Source: Streptomyces sp. CHD11 (lineage in GTDB: Bacteria > Actinomycetota > Actinomycetes > Streptomycetales > Streptomycetaceae). From it: a DNA stretch of 64,000 nt. The stretch is from the NCBI RefSeq assembly GCF_018638295.1, contig NZ_JABTTS010000010.1, forward strand, positions 88,845-152,844, read 5' to 3'. The notes beneath the pieces were generated by a model. It saw only the letters and a list, made by a program, of their open reading frames with translations, ran no database searches and was not told where the DNA came from. Positions 1 through 8,850 of the stretch are shown in pieces; within the stretch, counting starts at the first letter, position 1, and every line of letters starts with the position of its first letter. The translations under genes were made by a program, and so were the position numbers.

Positions 1-30
1 GGCCACGGCACGCGGCAGTGCCTGCTCCAC
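1..30. repeat. 30-bp direct repeat, copy 1
   Basis: These bases are identical to positions 215-244, which lie inside the RecD-like gene near its 3' end. This copy lies downstream of that gene's stop codon. The offset of 214 bp is not a multiple of three, so the two copies are in different frames relative to each other. Similarity fades after about 30-35 bp. It looks like a small partial duplication of the gene's 3' end, truncated by the window edge. Confidence 0.7.
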
Positions 31-136
31 TCCGTGGCCGACCTCACCGAGCCGGCCGCTGACCGCGGCCGCTCACCCGTCCCGGGGTGTGGCGTCCGAG
101 GTGCCGGCCCGGGGCGGGGTGCCGCGATCGCGGGGC

Positions 137-2185
137 TCAGCCGTCCGCGCCCGCCGGAACCTGGGGTGCCAGCAGCACCGGCAACCGCGTCGTCCGCGGC
201 TTCGCCGTCACCTCGGCCACGGCACGCGGCAGTGCCTGCTCCACCCCGTGGACCACCGACAGATGCCGTCCGGCCCTGCCGAACGCCGTGTACACCCAGG
301 GCCGGCTCAGCGTCCCGGCGGCGTCACCGGGCAGCACCACGACCACCGCGGGCCACCGGCAGCCCACCGCCTGGTGTGCGGTCAGCGCCCACCCGTGCCG
401 CACCGCCGACTCCACCCGCTCCCGCGGTACGACGATCTCCTCGCCCCCACACTCCAGGCGCAGTCCCTCGGAGTCGGCCGTCACCACGCGGCCCGGCAGC
501 GTACGCCCCGGAGCGGGGGAGTAGGCGATCCGGTCGCCCGGGTCGAAACCGCCGAAACGCCCCGGTCCCGGATTCAGCCGCTCCTTCAGGGCCGCGTTCA
601 GGGCACGCGTCCCCACCGCGCCCCCGTGCCCCGGGGTGATCACCTGTGTCTCCTCGGCCGGCACCCCGATGGCACGCGGCACCGAGTCCACCACCAGCTG
701 CACCGTGCGGTGCACGGCCTCTCCGGCGTCCCGCACCGGAACGATCACGACCTCCTTGCCGGGCGCCGCCACCTGGTGCAGCTCACCGACGCCGATCCCG
801 GAGACCAGCTCGCCCAGCGGCCCCGGTTCCGGCCGCCGGGAGGCGATCTGCGGGCAGACCCGCTCCGCCAGCAGATCCGCGAACACCCGCCCGGGTCCCA
901 CCGACCACAGCACCCCGGGGTCACCGGCCAGCACCAGCCGGGCCCCGTCCGGCAGCGACTCCGCCACCAGCGCGGCGGCCTCGACATCCAGCTGCGGAGC
1001 GTCGAGCACCACCAGCAGATCCAGCTCCAGCGCCCCGTCGGCGTCCCGCCCGGGCCCCTCCGCGCCGGACAGCAGCCCGGCGACCGTGGCGACGCCGGGC
1101 CCCTCCACCAGCGCCGCGAACCGCTCCCGCCCGAGCGGAGCGTGGGTGGCCGCCCAGACCCGCAGCCCCAGACCGTGTGCCGCGTTCAGCAGCGCCGCCG
1201 GCTCGGCCGACGCGGCGTCCTGGCCGGTGTGCAGCACCAGCCCGTGCCCGGCGACCGCGCGGATCAGCTCACCCGCGGAACCCTCCGCCGAGGCGGCGGC
1301 GCGCTTCCACTCCGCACTCCCGCCGTCCTGCTTGGGTACGGAGGCGACCAGCCGGGCGAGAGCGTCGGCGAGGCTCTCCTCGGCCATCGCGTACCGCTCG
1401 AGACCCACGAGGACCCGGACCGGCTGCTCCTCGTCCTCCCCGGCCTCGCCGACGGCGTCCTGGAAGACGAGGACGTCCCCTGCCGAGATGGCGTCCTGCA
1501 CGGCCGCGTCGGGCTCCGGCACTCCCTGCCGCCCCAGCGCGTCGGCGAGTGCCGCCGGCTCGAGTACGGTGTGCCCGGCCAGCGCCGCCTGCTCCAGCAG
1601 CCACACGGCGACCGCACGGCCCCGCCGCTCGTCGGCCGGTTCCGCCTCGGGACCGAGCAGCGCCCGCGCGAACCCGTCGGCCTGCTCGGGCCGCACCCCG
1701 GTGATCCGCAGCAGCTGCCAGGGATCGGAACGCAGCAGGCCGGCGCCCGCTTCCCCGAACTCGGCGGCGGCCCGCACGGCGAGCCCCTCCGGAACACCGC
1801 CCTGGGTCAGCACGCCCCGCACCTCCTCCACGGCGCCGGCGGGGGGAAGCGACGCTTCCGGTGTTACGGCCGGAGCCGGGCGCACGGGCTCGGGGGCGGG
1901 CCGCCGGGGCGCGGGCCGGGTCTCCTCGAACACGGTGGCGGGCGGCTTCTCCCCGCTCTCCACGGCCCGGACGGCGGCCAGCAGTTCGGCGGCCGTGCCG
2001 CTCAGCTTGGTGCCGGCCTCGACCGGCCCCTGCCGCTCCGCCTTCCGCTGCTCGATCCGCTCCCGCTCCAGGCGCTGCGCGGCCAGCTCCGCCTCGGCCT
2101 CGGACACCTGCGTGCCCTCGGCGGGCGCGGCGTCCGCGCTCGTGGGCTCGCCGTCCTCCGGCGTCTCGGGCGGCTCGGTGCTCAC
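137..2185 (-). CDS. RecD2-like helix-hairpin-helix protein with degenerate Walker A
   Basis: A 682-aa protein built like the RecD2 helicase family. The N-terminal 110 residues are charged and proline-rich. Helix-hairpin-helix-like segments follow around residues 120-180. The helicase core begins near 310. Family hallmarks are visible: LVLAGDPGVLWSVGPG (418-431, matching the RecD GDPxQLPSVGPG motif), ALTAHQAVG near 595 and YTAFGRAGRHL near the C-terminus. The Walker A region (about 314-325) reads GLVLHTGQDAASAE, with no GKT. Walker B is LLVVLDAPQL rather than a DE pair. ATP hydrolysis is therefore doubtful, and the protein may be a DNA-binding remnant or regulator. The GTG start overlaps the upstream aldo-keto reductase stop as GTGA, so the two are probably translationally coupled. 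Confidence 0.8.
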   Translation of the reverse strand: MSTEPPETPEDGEPTSADAAPAEGTQVSEAEAELAAQRLERERIEQRKAERQGPVEAGTKLSGTAAELLAAVRAVESGEKPPATVFEETRPAPRRPAPEPVRPAPAVTPEASLPPAGAVEEVRGVLTQGGVPEGLAVRAAAEFGEAGAGLLRSDPWQLLRITGVRPEQADGFARALLGPEAEPADERRGRAVAVWLLEQAALAGHTVLEPAALADALGRQGVPEPDAAVQDAISAGDVLVFQDAVGEAGEDEEQPVRVLVGLERYAMAEESLADALARLVASVPKQDGGSAEWKRAAASAEGSAGELIRAVAGHGLVLHTGQDAASAEPAALLNAAHGLGLRVWAATHAPLGRERFAALVEGPGVATVAGLLSGAEGPGRDADGALELDLLVVLDAPQLDVEAAALVAESLPDGARLVLAGDPGVLWSVGPGRVFADLLAERVCPQIASRRPEPGPLGELVSGIGVGELHQVAAPGKEVVIVPVRDAGEAVHRTVQLVVDSVPRAIGVPAEETQVITPGHGGAVGTRALNAALKERLNPGPGRFGGFDPGDRIAYSPAPGRTLPGRVVTADSEGLRLECGGEEIVVPRERVESAVRHGWALTAHQAVGCRWPAVVVVLPGDAAGTLSRPWVYTAFGRAGRHLSVVHGVEQALPRAVAEVTAKPRTTRLPVLLAPQVPAGADG
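215..244. repeat. 30-bp direct repeat, copy 2 (inside the RecD-like gene)
   Basis: This copy encodes the residues VEQALPRAVA near the C-terminus of the RecD-like protein. It is identical to the first 30 bases of the window. Being in frame in the conserved protein, it is the likely parent copy. Confidence 0.7.
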
Positions 2186-3168
2186 AGCGTGCTCCAGTCG
2201 TGATCGGGATAGCGGTGCACGGGAGCCGACACATCGTCCAGCGCCCGGCAGATCTCGTCAGGAAGACTAAGGTCCTCCACTGACAATGCCGCCGTGAGCT
2301 GCTGTGCGTTGCGCGCGCCGACGATGGGGGCGGCAACACCGGGCCGGTCGCGGACCCAGGCGAGGGCCACGTGCAGCGGGGTCACGGCGAGCCCGTCCGC
2401 CGCCGTGGTCACGGCGTCCACGATTCTGCTCGCCGTGTCGTCGAGGTACGGGGCGACGAACGGCGCGAGGTGCTCCGAGGCGCCCCTGGAGTCCGACGGG
2501 GTGGCGTCGCCCCGGTACTTGCCGCTCAGCACCCCCCGCCCGAGCGGAGAGGACGGCAGGAGCCCGACCCCGAGATCGAGGGCGGCGGGCAGCACCTCAC
2601 GCTCCACACCGCGCTGCAGCAGCGAGTACTCCATCTGCGTACTCGCCAGCCGGGTGCGTGACCCGGGGGCGGCCAGCTGCCAGGTGGCCGCCTTGGCGAG
2701 CTGCCAGCCGCAGAAGTTGGACACGCCGGCGTAGCGCGCGCGGCCGCTGCCGACGGCGATGTCGAGCGCCTGGAGCGTCTCGTCGAGCGGGGTGGCGGGG
2801 TCGTAGGCGTGGACGTGCCACACGTCGACGTGGTCGGTGCCGAGCCGGGCGAGCGAGGCGTCCAGGGCGGCGAGCAGATGCCCCCGGGAGCCGTCGAACC
2901 GGCGGTCGGGGTCGGGCACGCTGCCGGCTTTCGTCGAGATCACGAGGTCGCGGCGCGGTACGAGCCCTTCCATCAGCCTTCCGAGCAGGTACTCGGCCTC
3001 GCCGTCGCCGTACACGTCGGCGGTGTCGACGAGGGTTCCGCCCACTTCCCAGAACGTCTTCAGGAGGTCCGCGGCGTCGTGCTCGTCGGTGTCCCGACCC
3101 CAGGTCAGCGTCCCGAGCCCGATCCGGGACACACGCAGGCCGGTACGGCCGAGATGCCTCTGCTCCAT
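2182..3168 (-). CDS. Aldo/keto reductase
   Basis: A 328-aa (beta/alpha)8 NADPH-dependent oxidoreductase of the AKR superfamily, close to the usual length. The catalytic tetrad is visible: Asp48 in TLVDTADVYG, Tyr53, Lys80 in VISTKAG, and His120 in DVWHVHAYD. The C-terminal PIVGARNAQQL segment fits the cofactor-binding end of the family. The substrate cannot be told from sequence. The ATG has no clear Shine-Dalgarno. A TAATCT box ends 8 nt upstream, so the transcript may be nearly leaderless. It is the first gene of a two-gene minus-strand unit with the RecD-like gene. Confidence 0.9.
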   Translation of the reverse strand: MEQRHLGRTGLRVSRIGLGTLTWGRDTDEHDAADLLKTFWEVGGTLVDTADVYGDGEAEYLLGRLMEGLVPRRDLVISTKAGSVPDPDRRFDGSRGHLLAALDASLARLGTDHVDVWHVHAYDPATPLDETLQALDIAVGSGRARYAGVSNFCGWQLAKAATWQLAAPGSRTRLASTQMEYSLLQRGVEREVLPAALDLGVGLLPSSPLGRGVLSGKYRGDATPSDSRGASEHLAPFVAPYLDDTASRIVDAVTTAADGLAVTPLHVALAWVRDRPGVAAPIVGARNAQQLTAALSVEDLSLPDEICRALDDVSAPVHRYPDHDWSTL

Positions 3169-3392
3169 GAACGCCGAGATTACTGGCCCGAGGCGGAGGT
3201 GTGGGGGTCTGTGGACAACCGATTTCCGCGACCGCGCCGGGTCGGCCGGGACCTGTCACGGGCAGCGGTGCCGCAGGCGCGGGGGCCCCGTGCCCCGCCG
3301 TCCGGGAAGCCCCGCCGCGGGCGTCCTCGCGCGCCACCGCAGGTATAGGGTCGGCGCACAAGCGACGTTACTCATCGGTATGGGGAGACGGT

Positions 3393-4448
3393 ATGCAGCT
3401 AGGGATCAACCTCGGCTACTGGGGCGCCGGAATGGACGCGGACAACCTCGCCGTGGCCCAGGAAGCAGACCGCCTCGGTTACGCGGTCTGCTGGGCCGCG
3501 GAGGCCTACGGCTCCGACGCCGCCACGGTGCTCACCTGGGTGGCCGCCCAGACCCGGCGCATCGACGTCGGGTCGGCCATCTTCCAGATTCCCGCCCGCC
3601 AGCCCGCGATGACCGCGATGACCGCCGCCACCCTCGACTCCCTCTCCGGCGGCCGTTTCCGCCTGGGGCTCGGCGTCTCCGGCCCGCAGGTCTCCGAGGG
3701 CTGGTACGGCGTCAAGTTCGACAAGCCCCTCGCCCGCACCCGCGAGTACGTCGAGATCATCCGCAAGGCCATGACCCGCGAGCGTCTCACCCACGACGGC
3801 GAGCACTGGACCCTCCCCCTCCCCGGCGGCCCGGGAAAGCCCATCAAGCTCACCGTGCATCCCGAGCGTGAGCACATCCCGCTCTACATCGCGGCGATCG
3901 GCCCGAAGAACCTGGAGCAGACCGGTGAGATCGCCGACGGCGCCCTGCTGATCTTCCCGTCCGCCGACCACCTCGAGGACACGGCCGTCCAGTACCTCCG
4001 CGCGGGACGCGAGAAGGCCGGCAAGACCCTCGACGGTTTCGACATCTGCCCCACGCTTCCCCTCGCCGTCGGCGACGACAAGGACATCACCACCCTGGCC
4101 GACACCTTCCGTCCGTACACCGCGCTGTACGTCGGCGGCATGGGCAGCCGGAAGCAGAACTTCTACAACCAGCTCGCCCGGCGCATGGGTTACGAGCGGG
4201 AGGCCGCGCAGATCCAGGACGCGTACCTGTCCGGCGACAAGCAGGGCGCGGCGGCCGCGGTTCCGCACGATCTGATCGACAGCACGACCCTGCTCGGCTC
4301 GGTGAACCGCATCGCCGACCGGATGAAGGCCTACGCCGCCGCCGGTGTCACCACGCTCACCCTCGCCCCGGCGGGCTTCACACTCGACGAGCGTCTCGCC
4401 TCGCTCCGCGCCGGCACCGAGGCCCTGGAGCGCGCCGGCCTGGCCTGA
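3393..4448 (+). CDS. LLM class F420-dependent oxidoreductase
   Basis: A 351-aa luciferase-like TIM-barrel flavin/F420 enzyme. The start MQLGINLGYWGAGMDADNLAVAQEADRLGYAVCW and the segment LDSLSGGRFRLGLGVSGPQVSEGWYG are typical of the F420-dependent branch (methylene-H4MPT reductase/Fgd-like). The C-terminal TLTLAPAGFTLDERLASLRAGTEAL closes the barrel. The ATG at 3393 is preceded by GGGGA at a suitable distance. An ATG at 3379 is in another frame. A TAGGGT box at 3346-3351 would give a leader of about 35 nt. F420 use is inferred from family. The substrate is unknown. Confidence 0.9.
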   Translation: MQLGINLGYWGAGMDADNLAVAQEADRLGYAVCWAAEAYGSDAATVLTWVAAQTRRIDVGSAIFQIPARQPAMTAMTAATLDSLSGGRFRLGLGVSGPQVSEGWYGVKFDKPLARTREYVEIIRKAMTRERLTHDGEHWTLPLPGGPGKPIKLTVHPEREHIPLYIAAIGPKNLEQTGEIADGALLIFPSADHLEDTAVQYLRAGREKAGKTLDGFDICPTLPLAVGDDKDITTLADTFRPYTALYVGGMGSRKQNFYNQLARRMGYEREAAQIQDAYLSGDKQGAAAAVPHDLIDSTTLLGSVNRIADRMKAYAAAGVTTLTLAPAGFTLDERLASLRAGTEALERAGLA

Positions 4449-4452
4449 CCCG

Positions 4453-4483
4453 CCTCGCGGGGGCAGCGCCCCGCCCCGCGAGG
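4453..4483 (+). terminator. Hairpin terminator after the LLM oxidoreductase
   Basis: A perfect 10-bp stem (4453-4462 with 4474-4483) and an 11-nt loop begin 5 nt after the stop codon. There is no T tract, as is common for Streptomyces terminators. Confidence 0.65.
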
Positions 4484-4732
4484 GGCGGAGAGGTTCTCAC
4501 GGCCGTGGTGGGGGCTCGGGGGTCCACCCCGCCACGGCCGTCACCCAGGACAACGCCCGCGCGGCGCCGCGGTTACGCCCGCCGCATCACCGCACGTACT
4601 CCTTTCGGCGCAGTTGTCGGACACGCCTGTTGCCGCACGGGCTCCGGCGCACTTGACTCGTTCTTTGCGGATCAGGAACCGCGGAAGGTCAGAAGTGCAG
4701 CGCTGCGGAAGCCCGCGGAGAGGCGGCCCATC

Positions 4733-5521
4733 ATGCTTTCGGCGAAGAGCCTGTTCCAGGAGATCCTGGACAACGACGAGTCGTTCGCACTGTTCTGCTC
4801 CATCGCCGCGAGCGGTGAGTCCCAGGGCGGGTGGGAGAACGCCCGCATCGCGGAACTGGTCCCCGAGAGCCACCGCGATCTCGCCCCCAAGATCACCCGG
4901 CACGGCGCCGACGAGGACAAGCACGGCCGCATCTTCGGCGCGCTGCTGAAGAAGCGGGGTCTGCGCCCCGTCCCGGTCCCTCCGGAGACCGACTACACGA
5001 TGCTCCTGGAGCGCAGCGGCATCGGCCTGGCCCACGGCCGGCTGCGGCGCGACGAACCGCTCACCGTCCAGGACATCGTCACCTACCTCGCCCACAGCAG
5101 GGTGACCGAGCAGCGTGCCTCGGAGCAGATGGAACTGCTCCGCAAGCACTTCGCCGACCATCCCGAGCTCGGCCGCGCGGTGAAGATGATCTCCAGCGAC
5201 GAGGACAACCACCTCGCCTACTGCCACGAGGAACTGCTGCGCTTCGCCTACGCCGGCCACGGCCGGGTCATCCAGCGCACCCTGCGCGAGTGCGCGCTGG
5301 CGGAGATCCGCGTCTACCGGGACGTCAGCCTCGCGGTGATGACCCACATGGGCCGCATCCTGAACTGGCCCGGACCCAAGGCGGCGGTCCTGTCGGCCGG
5401 CATCCGCGCGGTGTACGCCTACGAACGGGTGGCGGGCTGGCGCCGCATGGTCTCCCTGCGGATGCCCGACCGCACCAACGCCCTGGGCGGCCCGGCGGCC
5501 CCGGAACCGGAAGCGGCCTGA
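4733..5521 (+). CDS. Ferritin-like domain protein
   Basis: A 262-aa all-helical protein. Two carboxylate/His clusters, HGADEDKHGRIFGALLKKRG (about residues 57-76) and ISSDEDNHLAYCHEELLRFA (about 162-181), each have the ExxH-like spacing of ferritin-superfamily di-iron sites. Further Glu residues lie near the N-terminus (FQEIL, GGWENARIAELVPESH). This suggests a di-iron carboxylate protein of unknown reaction, acting either in iron handling or as an oxidase. The C-terminal 20 residues are Ala/Pro-rich. The start is an ATG after an AG-rich stretch (GCGGAGAGGCGG). It is transcribed alone and converges on corA. Iron binding is inferred from the motifs only. Confidence 0.75.
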   Translation: MLSAKSLFQEILDNDESFALFCSIAASGESQGGWENARIAELVPESHRDLAPKITRHGADEDKHGRIFGALLKKRGLRPVPVPPETDYTMLLERSGIGLAHGRLRRDEPLTVQDIVTYLAHSRVTEQRASEQMELLRKHFADHPELGRAVKMISSDEDNHLAYCHEELLRFAYAGHGRVIQRTLRECALAEIRVYRDVSLAVMTHMGRILNWPGPKAAVLSAGIRAVYAYERVAGWRRMVSLRMPDRTNALGGPAAPEPEAA

Positions 5522-5564
5522 CCTGTCACCCCGCTCGCCCCCGGCGGAGGCCGTGCGCCCCTCC

Positions 5565-6560
5565 TCACAGCCACCCCCGCCGCTTGAACGTCCCGTACAG
5601 CAGCACCTCGAGCACGACCGTCAACCCGATCACCACCGGATACGACCACTTCCACCCCAGTTCCGGCATGTGCTCGAAGTTCATCCCGTAGATCCCGGCG
5701 ATCATCGTCGGGACCACGGCCAGGGCCGCCCACGCGGAGATCTTCCGCATGTCGTCGTTCTGCCCCACCCCGACCTGTGCGAGATGCGCCGAGAGGATGT
5801 CCGAGACCAGCCGGTCCAGACCCTCCACGGACTCGTTGACACGGGTGAGGTGATCGTGCACGTCCCGGAAGAAGGGCCGCGCCCTGTCCTCCACGAAGGG
5901 CACCCTCCCCCCGTACGTGTCGACCCCGGCGAGCCGGGCCATCGGCAGTGCCAGCGGCCCGGTGGCCCGGCGGAACTCCAGGATCTGCCGCTTGAAGCCG
6001 TAGATCCGGGACGCGGTGCGCCGCGAACCGGCGTCGTCGGGGGTGAAGACCTCCGCCTCCAGTTCCTCCAGATCGGTCTGCAGTTCGGTCGCCACCTCGA
6101 GGTAGTGGTCGACGACGGCGTCGGCGACCGCGTACAGCACCGACGTCGCGCCCTCGCCCAGCAGCCCGGGCTCCCGCTCCAGCCGGTCCCGTACCAGGGC
6201 CAGCGGCGAACCCTCCCCGTGCCGTACGCTCACGGCGAACGAGTCACCGAGGAAGATCATGATCTCGCCGGAGGAGACGGTGTCGCTCCGCGGCTCGTAC
6301 ACCACCGGTTTGAGGACCACGAAGAGCGAGTCGTCGTACACCTCCAGTTTGGGCCGCTGATGGGCCTTGAGAGCGTCCTCCACCGCCAGCGGATGCAGCC
6401 CGAACTCCTGCGCGACCAGGTCGAACTCGTCCGCCGACGGCTCGTGCAGACCGATCCAGACGAAGCCCCCGGCCGACCGCGCCTCGTCCAGCGCGTCGGA
6501 GAAGTCGAGGGGTCCCTCCGACCGCTGCCCCTCCCGGTAGATGGCACAGTCGACGATCAC
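5565..6560 (-). CDS. corA: CorA family magnesium/cobalt transporter
   Basis: A 331-aa inner-membrane divalent-cation channel of normal family length. The large N-terminal cytoplasmic domain starts MIVDCAIYREG. The signature YGMNFEHMPEL (about residues 291-301), with the invariant GMN, sits at the end of the first transmembrane helix (VVPTMIAGIYGMN). The second helix (YPVVIGLTVVLEVLLYGTF) and a basic tail KRRGWL follow. The start is GTG. Specificity for Mg2+ over Co2+ or Ni2+ cannot be decided here. The gene is divergent from the phosphatase gene, with 86 bp between the starts. Confidence 0.93.
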   Translation of the reverse strand: MIVDCAIYREGQRSEGPLDFSDALDEARSAGGFVWIGLHEPSADEFDLVAQEFGLHPLAVEDALKAHQRPKLEVYDDSLFVVLKPVVYEPRSDTVSSGEIMIFLGDSFAVSVRHGEGSPLALVRDRLEREPGLLGEGATSVLYAVADAVVDHYLEVATELQTDLEELEAEVFTPDDAGSRRTASRIYGFKRQILEFRRATGPLALPMARLAGVDTYGGRVPFVEDRARPFFRDVHDHLTRVNESVEGLDRLVSDILSAHLAQVGVGQNDDMRKISAWAALAVVPTMIAGIYGMNFEHMPELGWKWSYPVVIGLTVVLEVLLYGTFKRRGWL

Positions 6561-6633
6561 GAAGCGTCTTCTCCTCTCTCACGGCGCACATGGCTCGGAT
6601 GTCCCGCCCGGGCACCGCGTACACCCCTACGCC

Positions 6634-6639
6634 TACCCT
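6634..6639 (+). promoter_or_regulatory. -10 box of a probably leaderless transcript (phosphatase operon)
   Basis: TACCCT lies 7 nt before the ATG at 6647 and there is no Shine-Dalgarno, so transcription probably starts at or next to the start codon. Confidence 0.5.
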
Positions 6640-6646
6640 GGGCCGC

Positions 6647-7333
6647 ATGCCCACGCTGCTCCTGGTCCGGCACGGACGCTCCACCGCCAACACCGAGGGA
6701 CTGCTCGCCGGCTGGACGCCCGGCGTGGCCCTCGACGACCGCGGGGCCGCGCAGGCCGCCGCCCTGCCCGGCCGGCTCGCCGGGCTGCCGCTGGCCGAGA
6801 TCGTCGCCAGCCCGCTCCAGCGCTGTCAGGAGACCGTCCGGCCGCTGCTGGACGCCCGTCCCGGCCTGACCGCGCACACCGACGAGCGCGTCGGCGAGTG
6901 CCACTACGGCGACTGGACGGGCCGCAAGCTCGCCGAGCTGTCGGACGAGCCCCTGATGGACATCGTGCAGGCACACCCGTCGTCGGCGGCGTTCCCCGGC
7001 GGTGAGTCCATGCGGGCGATGCAGACGCGCGCCGCCGAGGCGGTGCGCGAGTGGAACGCCCGCGTGGAGCGCGATCACGGCGCCGACGCCATGTACCTCA
7101 TGTGCTCGCACGGCGACATCATCAAGTCTCTCGTCGCGGACGCGCTCGGACTTCATCTCGACCTCTTCCAGCGGATCGCCGTGGAACCGTGTTCCATCAC
7201 GGCGATCCGCTACACACGGCTGCGGCCGTTCCTCCTCCGCCTCGGCGACACCGGCGACTTCCGGTCCCTGGCCCCGCGCGAGGAGCCGCCCGCCGGCGAC
7301 GCCACGGTCGGGGGCGACGCGGGCGCCCCGTGA
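6647..7333 (+). CDS. Histidine phosphatase family protein (MSMEG_4193-type)
   Basis: A 228-aa phosphoglycerate-mutase-like enzyme. The catalytic motif LLLVRHGRS (residues 4-12) supplies the phospho-accepting His. The second motif MYLMCSHGDIIKSLV supplies the other catalytic His, and GECHYGDWTGRKLAEL is the substrate-loop region. It matches the actinobacterial MSMEG_4193 subgroup, which by my recollection is usually next to DUF3090 and an SCO1664-type gene, as here. The substrate is not known. It is the first gene of a likely operon: DUF3090 follows after 103 bp. The ATG appears leaderless. Confidence 0.88.
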   Translation: MPTLLLVRHGRSTANTEGLLAGWTPGVALDDRGAAQAAALPGRLAGLPLAEIVASPLQRCQETVRPLLDARPGLTAHTDERVGECHYGDWTGRKLAELSDEPLMDIVQAHPSSAAFPGGESMRAMQTRAAEAVREWNARVERDHGADAMYLMCSHGDIIKSLVADALGLHLDLFQRIAVEPCSITAIRYTRLRPFLLRLGDTGDFRSLAPREEPPAGDATVGGDAGAP

Positions 7334-7436
7334 TCGTCGGCCGCAGTAGGGTGAAGCGATCGCAGCGGTGCGGTTCCGCCGGGGCCGCCCGTGAACAGCC
7401 CACCCGTTCCCACGACTCTCACATGGAGATCAGGAC

Positions 7437-8027
7437 GTGTCCCGTCAGGTGTTCCTCTACGACCAGCCGGAACGTTTCGTGGCCGGCACGGTCGGACTGC
7501 CAGGGCGCCGTACGTTCTTCCTCCAGGCGTCCGCCGGCTCCCGGGTGACCAGCGTGGCCCTGGAGAAGACCCAGGTCGCCGCGCTCGCCGAGCGCATGGA
7601 AGAACTGCTCGACGAGGTCGTACGCCGTAGTGGCGGCAGTGCCCCGGTGCCGGCGGTGCCGCCCACCGAGGTCGCCGACACCGCCCCGCTGGACGCTCCG
7701 GTGGAGGAGGAGTTCCGGGTCGGCACCATGGCACTGGCCTGGGACGGCGAGGACGAGCGCATGATCGTCGAGGCGCAGGCGCTCGTCGAGCTGGACGCCG
7801 ACTCCGAGGAGGATCTCGCCGAGGCCGAGGAGCGGCTGCTGCAGGACGAGGAGAACGGGCCCCCGATGCTCCGCGTCCGCCTCACCGGCGCGCAGGCGCG
7901 AGCCTTCGCCAAGCGCGCCCTGGACGTCGTCAACGCGGGGCGGCCGCCGTGTCCGCTGTGCAGTCTCCCGCTCGATCCGGAGGGACACGTATGTCCGCGC
8001 CAGAACGGATACCGCCGCGGAGCGTGA
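7437..8027 (+). CDS. DUF3090 family protein with C-terminal zinc-finger-like motif
   Basis: A 196-aa conserved actinobacterial protein of unknown function, starting MSRQVFLYDQPERFVAGTVG. The middle (residues 105-140) is strongly acidic. The C-terminus has CPLC (172-175) and HVC (184-186), four possible zinc ligands, then a basic end (RQNGYRRGA). The GTG start has a good Shine-Dalgarno (GGAGATCAGG). Its 3' end overlaps the next gene by 37 nt, so translation is probably coupled. The constant neighbours (phosphatase, kinase-like protein, mshC) suggest a shared process. I have no evidence of the reaction. Confidence 0.88.
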   Translation: MSRQVFLYDQPERFVAGTVGLPGRRTFFLQASAGSRVTSVALEKTQVAALAERMEELLDEVVRRSGGSAPVPAVPPTEVADTAPLDAPVEEEFRVGTMALAWDGEDERMIVEAQALVELDADSEEDLAEAEERLLQDEENGPPMLRVRLTGAQARAFAKRALDVVNAGRPPCPLCSLPLDPEGHVCPRQNGYRRGA

Positions 8028-8824
8028 CGACCGTCGACCCGGCCGCCGCCGAGCTGCTCGCCCGGGGCGAGCTGACGGTACGCGGACGCATCCGCGAGGC
8101 GTCGAACGCCGCGCTGTACTGCGCCGTCACCCACCAGGGACGCGAGGCGGCCTGTGTCTACAAGCCGGTCGCCGGGGAGCGGCCGCTGTGGGACTTCCCC
8201 GACGGGACCCTCGCCGGGCGCGAGGCCGCCGCGTACGAGGTGTCCCGGGCGACCGGGTGGGAACTGGTGCCGCCCACCGTGCTGCGGGAGGGGCCGTACG
8301 GCGAGGGCATGTGCCAGCTGTGGATCGAGACCGCCCCGGGCGCGGAACTCCTCGCCCTGGTGGAGGGCGAGGAACCCGGACCGGGCTGGAAGGCCATCGG
8401 TTTCGTGGAGGCCGGCGAGGGCCGCACCGAGCTGCTCGTGCACGCCGACGACGAGCGGCTGCGCCGGCTGGCGGTGTTCGACGCGGTGATCAACAACGCC
8501 GACCGCAAGGGCGGGCATCTGCTGCCGACCGAGGACGGTCGGCTGTACGGCATCGACCACGGGGTCGCCTTCAACGCCGAGGACAAGCTGCGCACGCTGC
8601 TGTGGGGCTGGGCGGGGGAGCCCCTGACCGGGGAGGCCCTCGACGTCCTGGAGGGCCTGAGGGACGCCCTCACGGCCACGGGAGCCCTCACCGCCGTCCT
8701 GGCCCCCCTGATCACCCCCGCGGAGATCGACGCCACCCGCGCCCGCGTCGAAGCCCTGCTCACCACGGGCGTCCATCCGCGGCCGGGCACCGACTGGCCG
8801 GCCATCCCCTGGCCGCCGGTCTGA
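7991..8824 (+). CDS. SCO1664 family protein, HipA/PI3-PI4-kinase-like fold
   Basis: A 277-aa protein of the SCO1664 family. It carries marks of an atypical kinase: a possible ATP-binding lysine in CVYKPVAGERPLWDF (Lys59), a catalytic-loop-like segment AVFDAVINNADRKGGHLL (Asp164, Asn168/169, Asp171) and a metal-binding-like YGIDHGVAFN (Asp189). These resemble the PI3/PI4-kinase and HipA patterns. The substrate is unknown. The ATG at 7991 has GGAGGGA at 7978-7984 and lies inside the end of the DUF3090 gene. A phosphatase and a kinase-like protein in one operon suggest opposing actions on a shared substrate, but that is inference. Confidence 0.85.
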   Translation: MSAPERIPPRSVTTVDPAAAELLARGELTVRGRIREASNAALYCAVTHQGREAACVYKPVAGERPLWDFPDGTLAGREAAAYEVSRATGWELVPPTVLREGPYGEGMCQLWIETAPGAELLALVEGEEPGPGWKAIGFVEAGEGRTELLVHADDERLRRLAVFDAVINNADRKGGHLLPTEDGRLYGIDHGVAFNAEDKLRTLLWGWAGEPLTGEALDVLEGLRDALTATGALTAVLAPLITPAEIDATRARVEALLTTGVHPRPGTDWPAIPWPPV

Positions 8825-8850
8825 CCACCGCCGGGCCCGCCGCGCACCCC

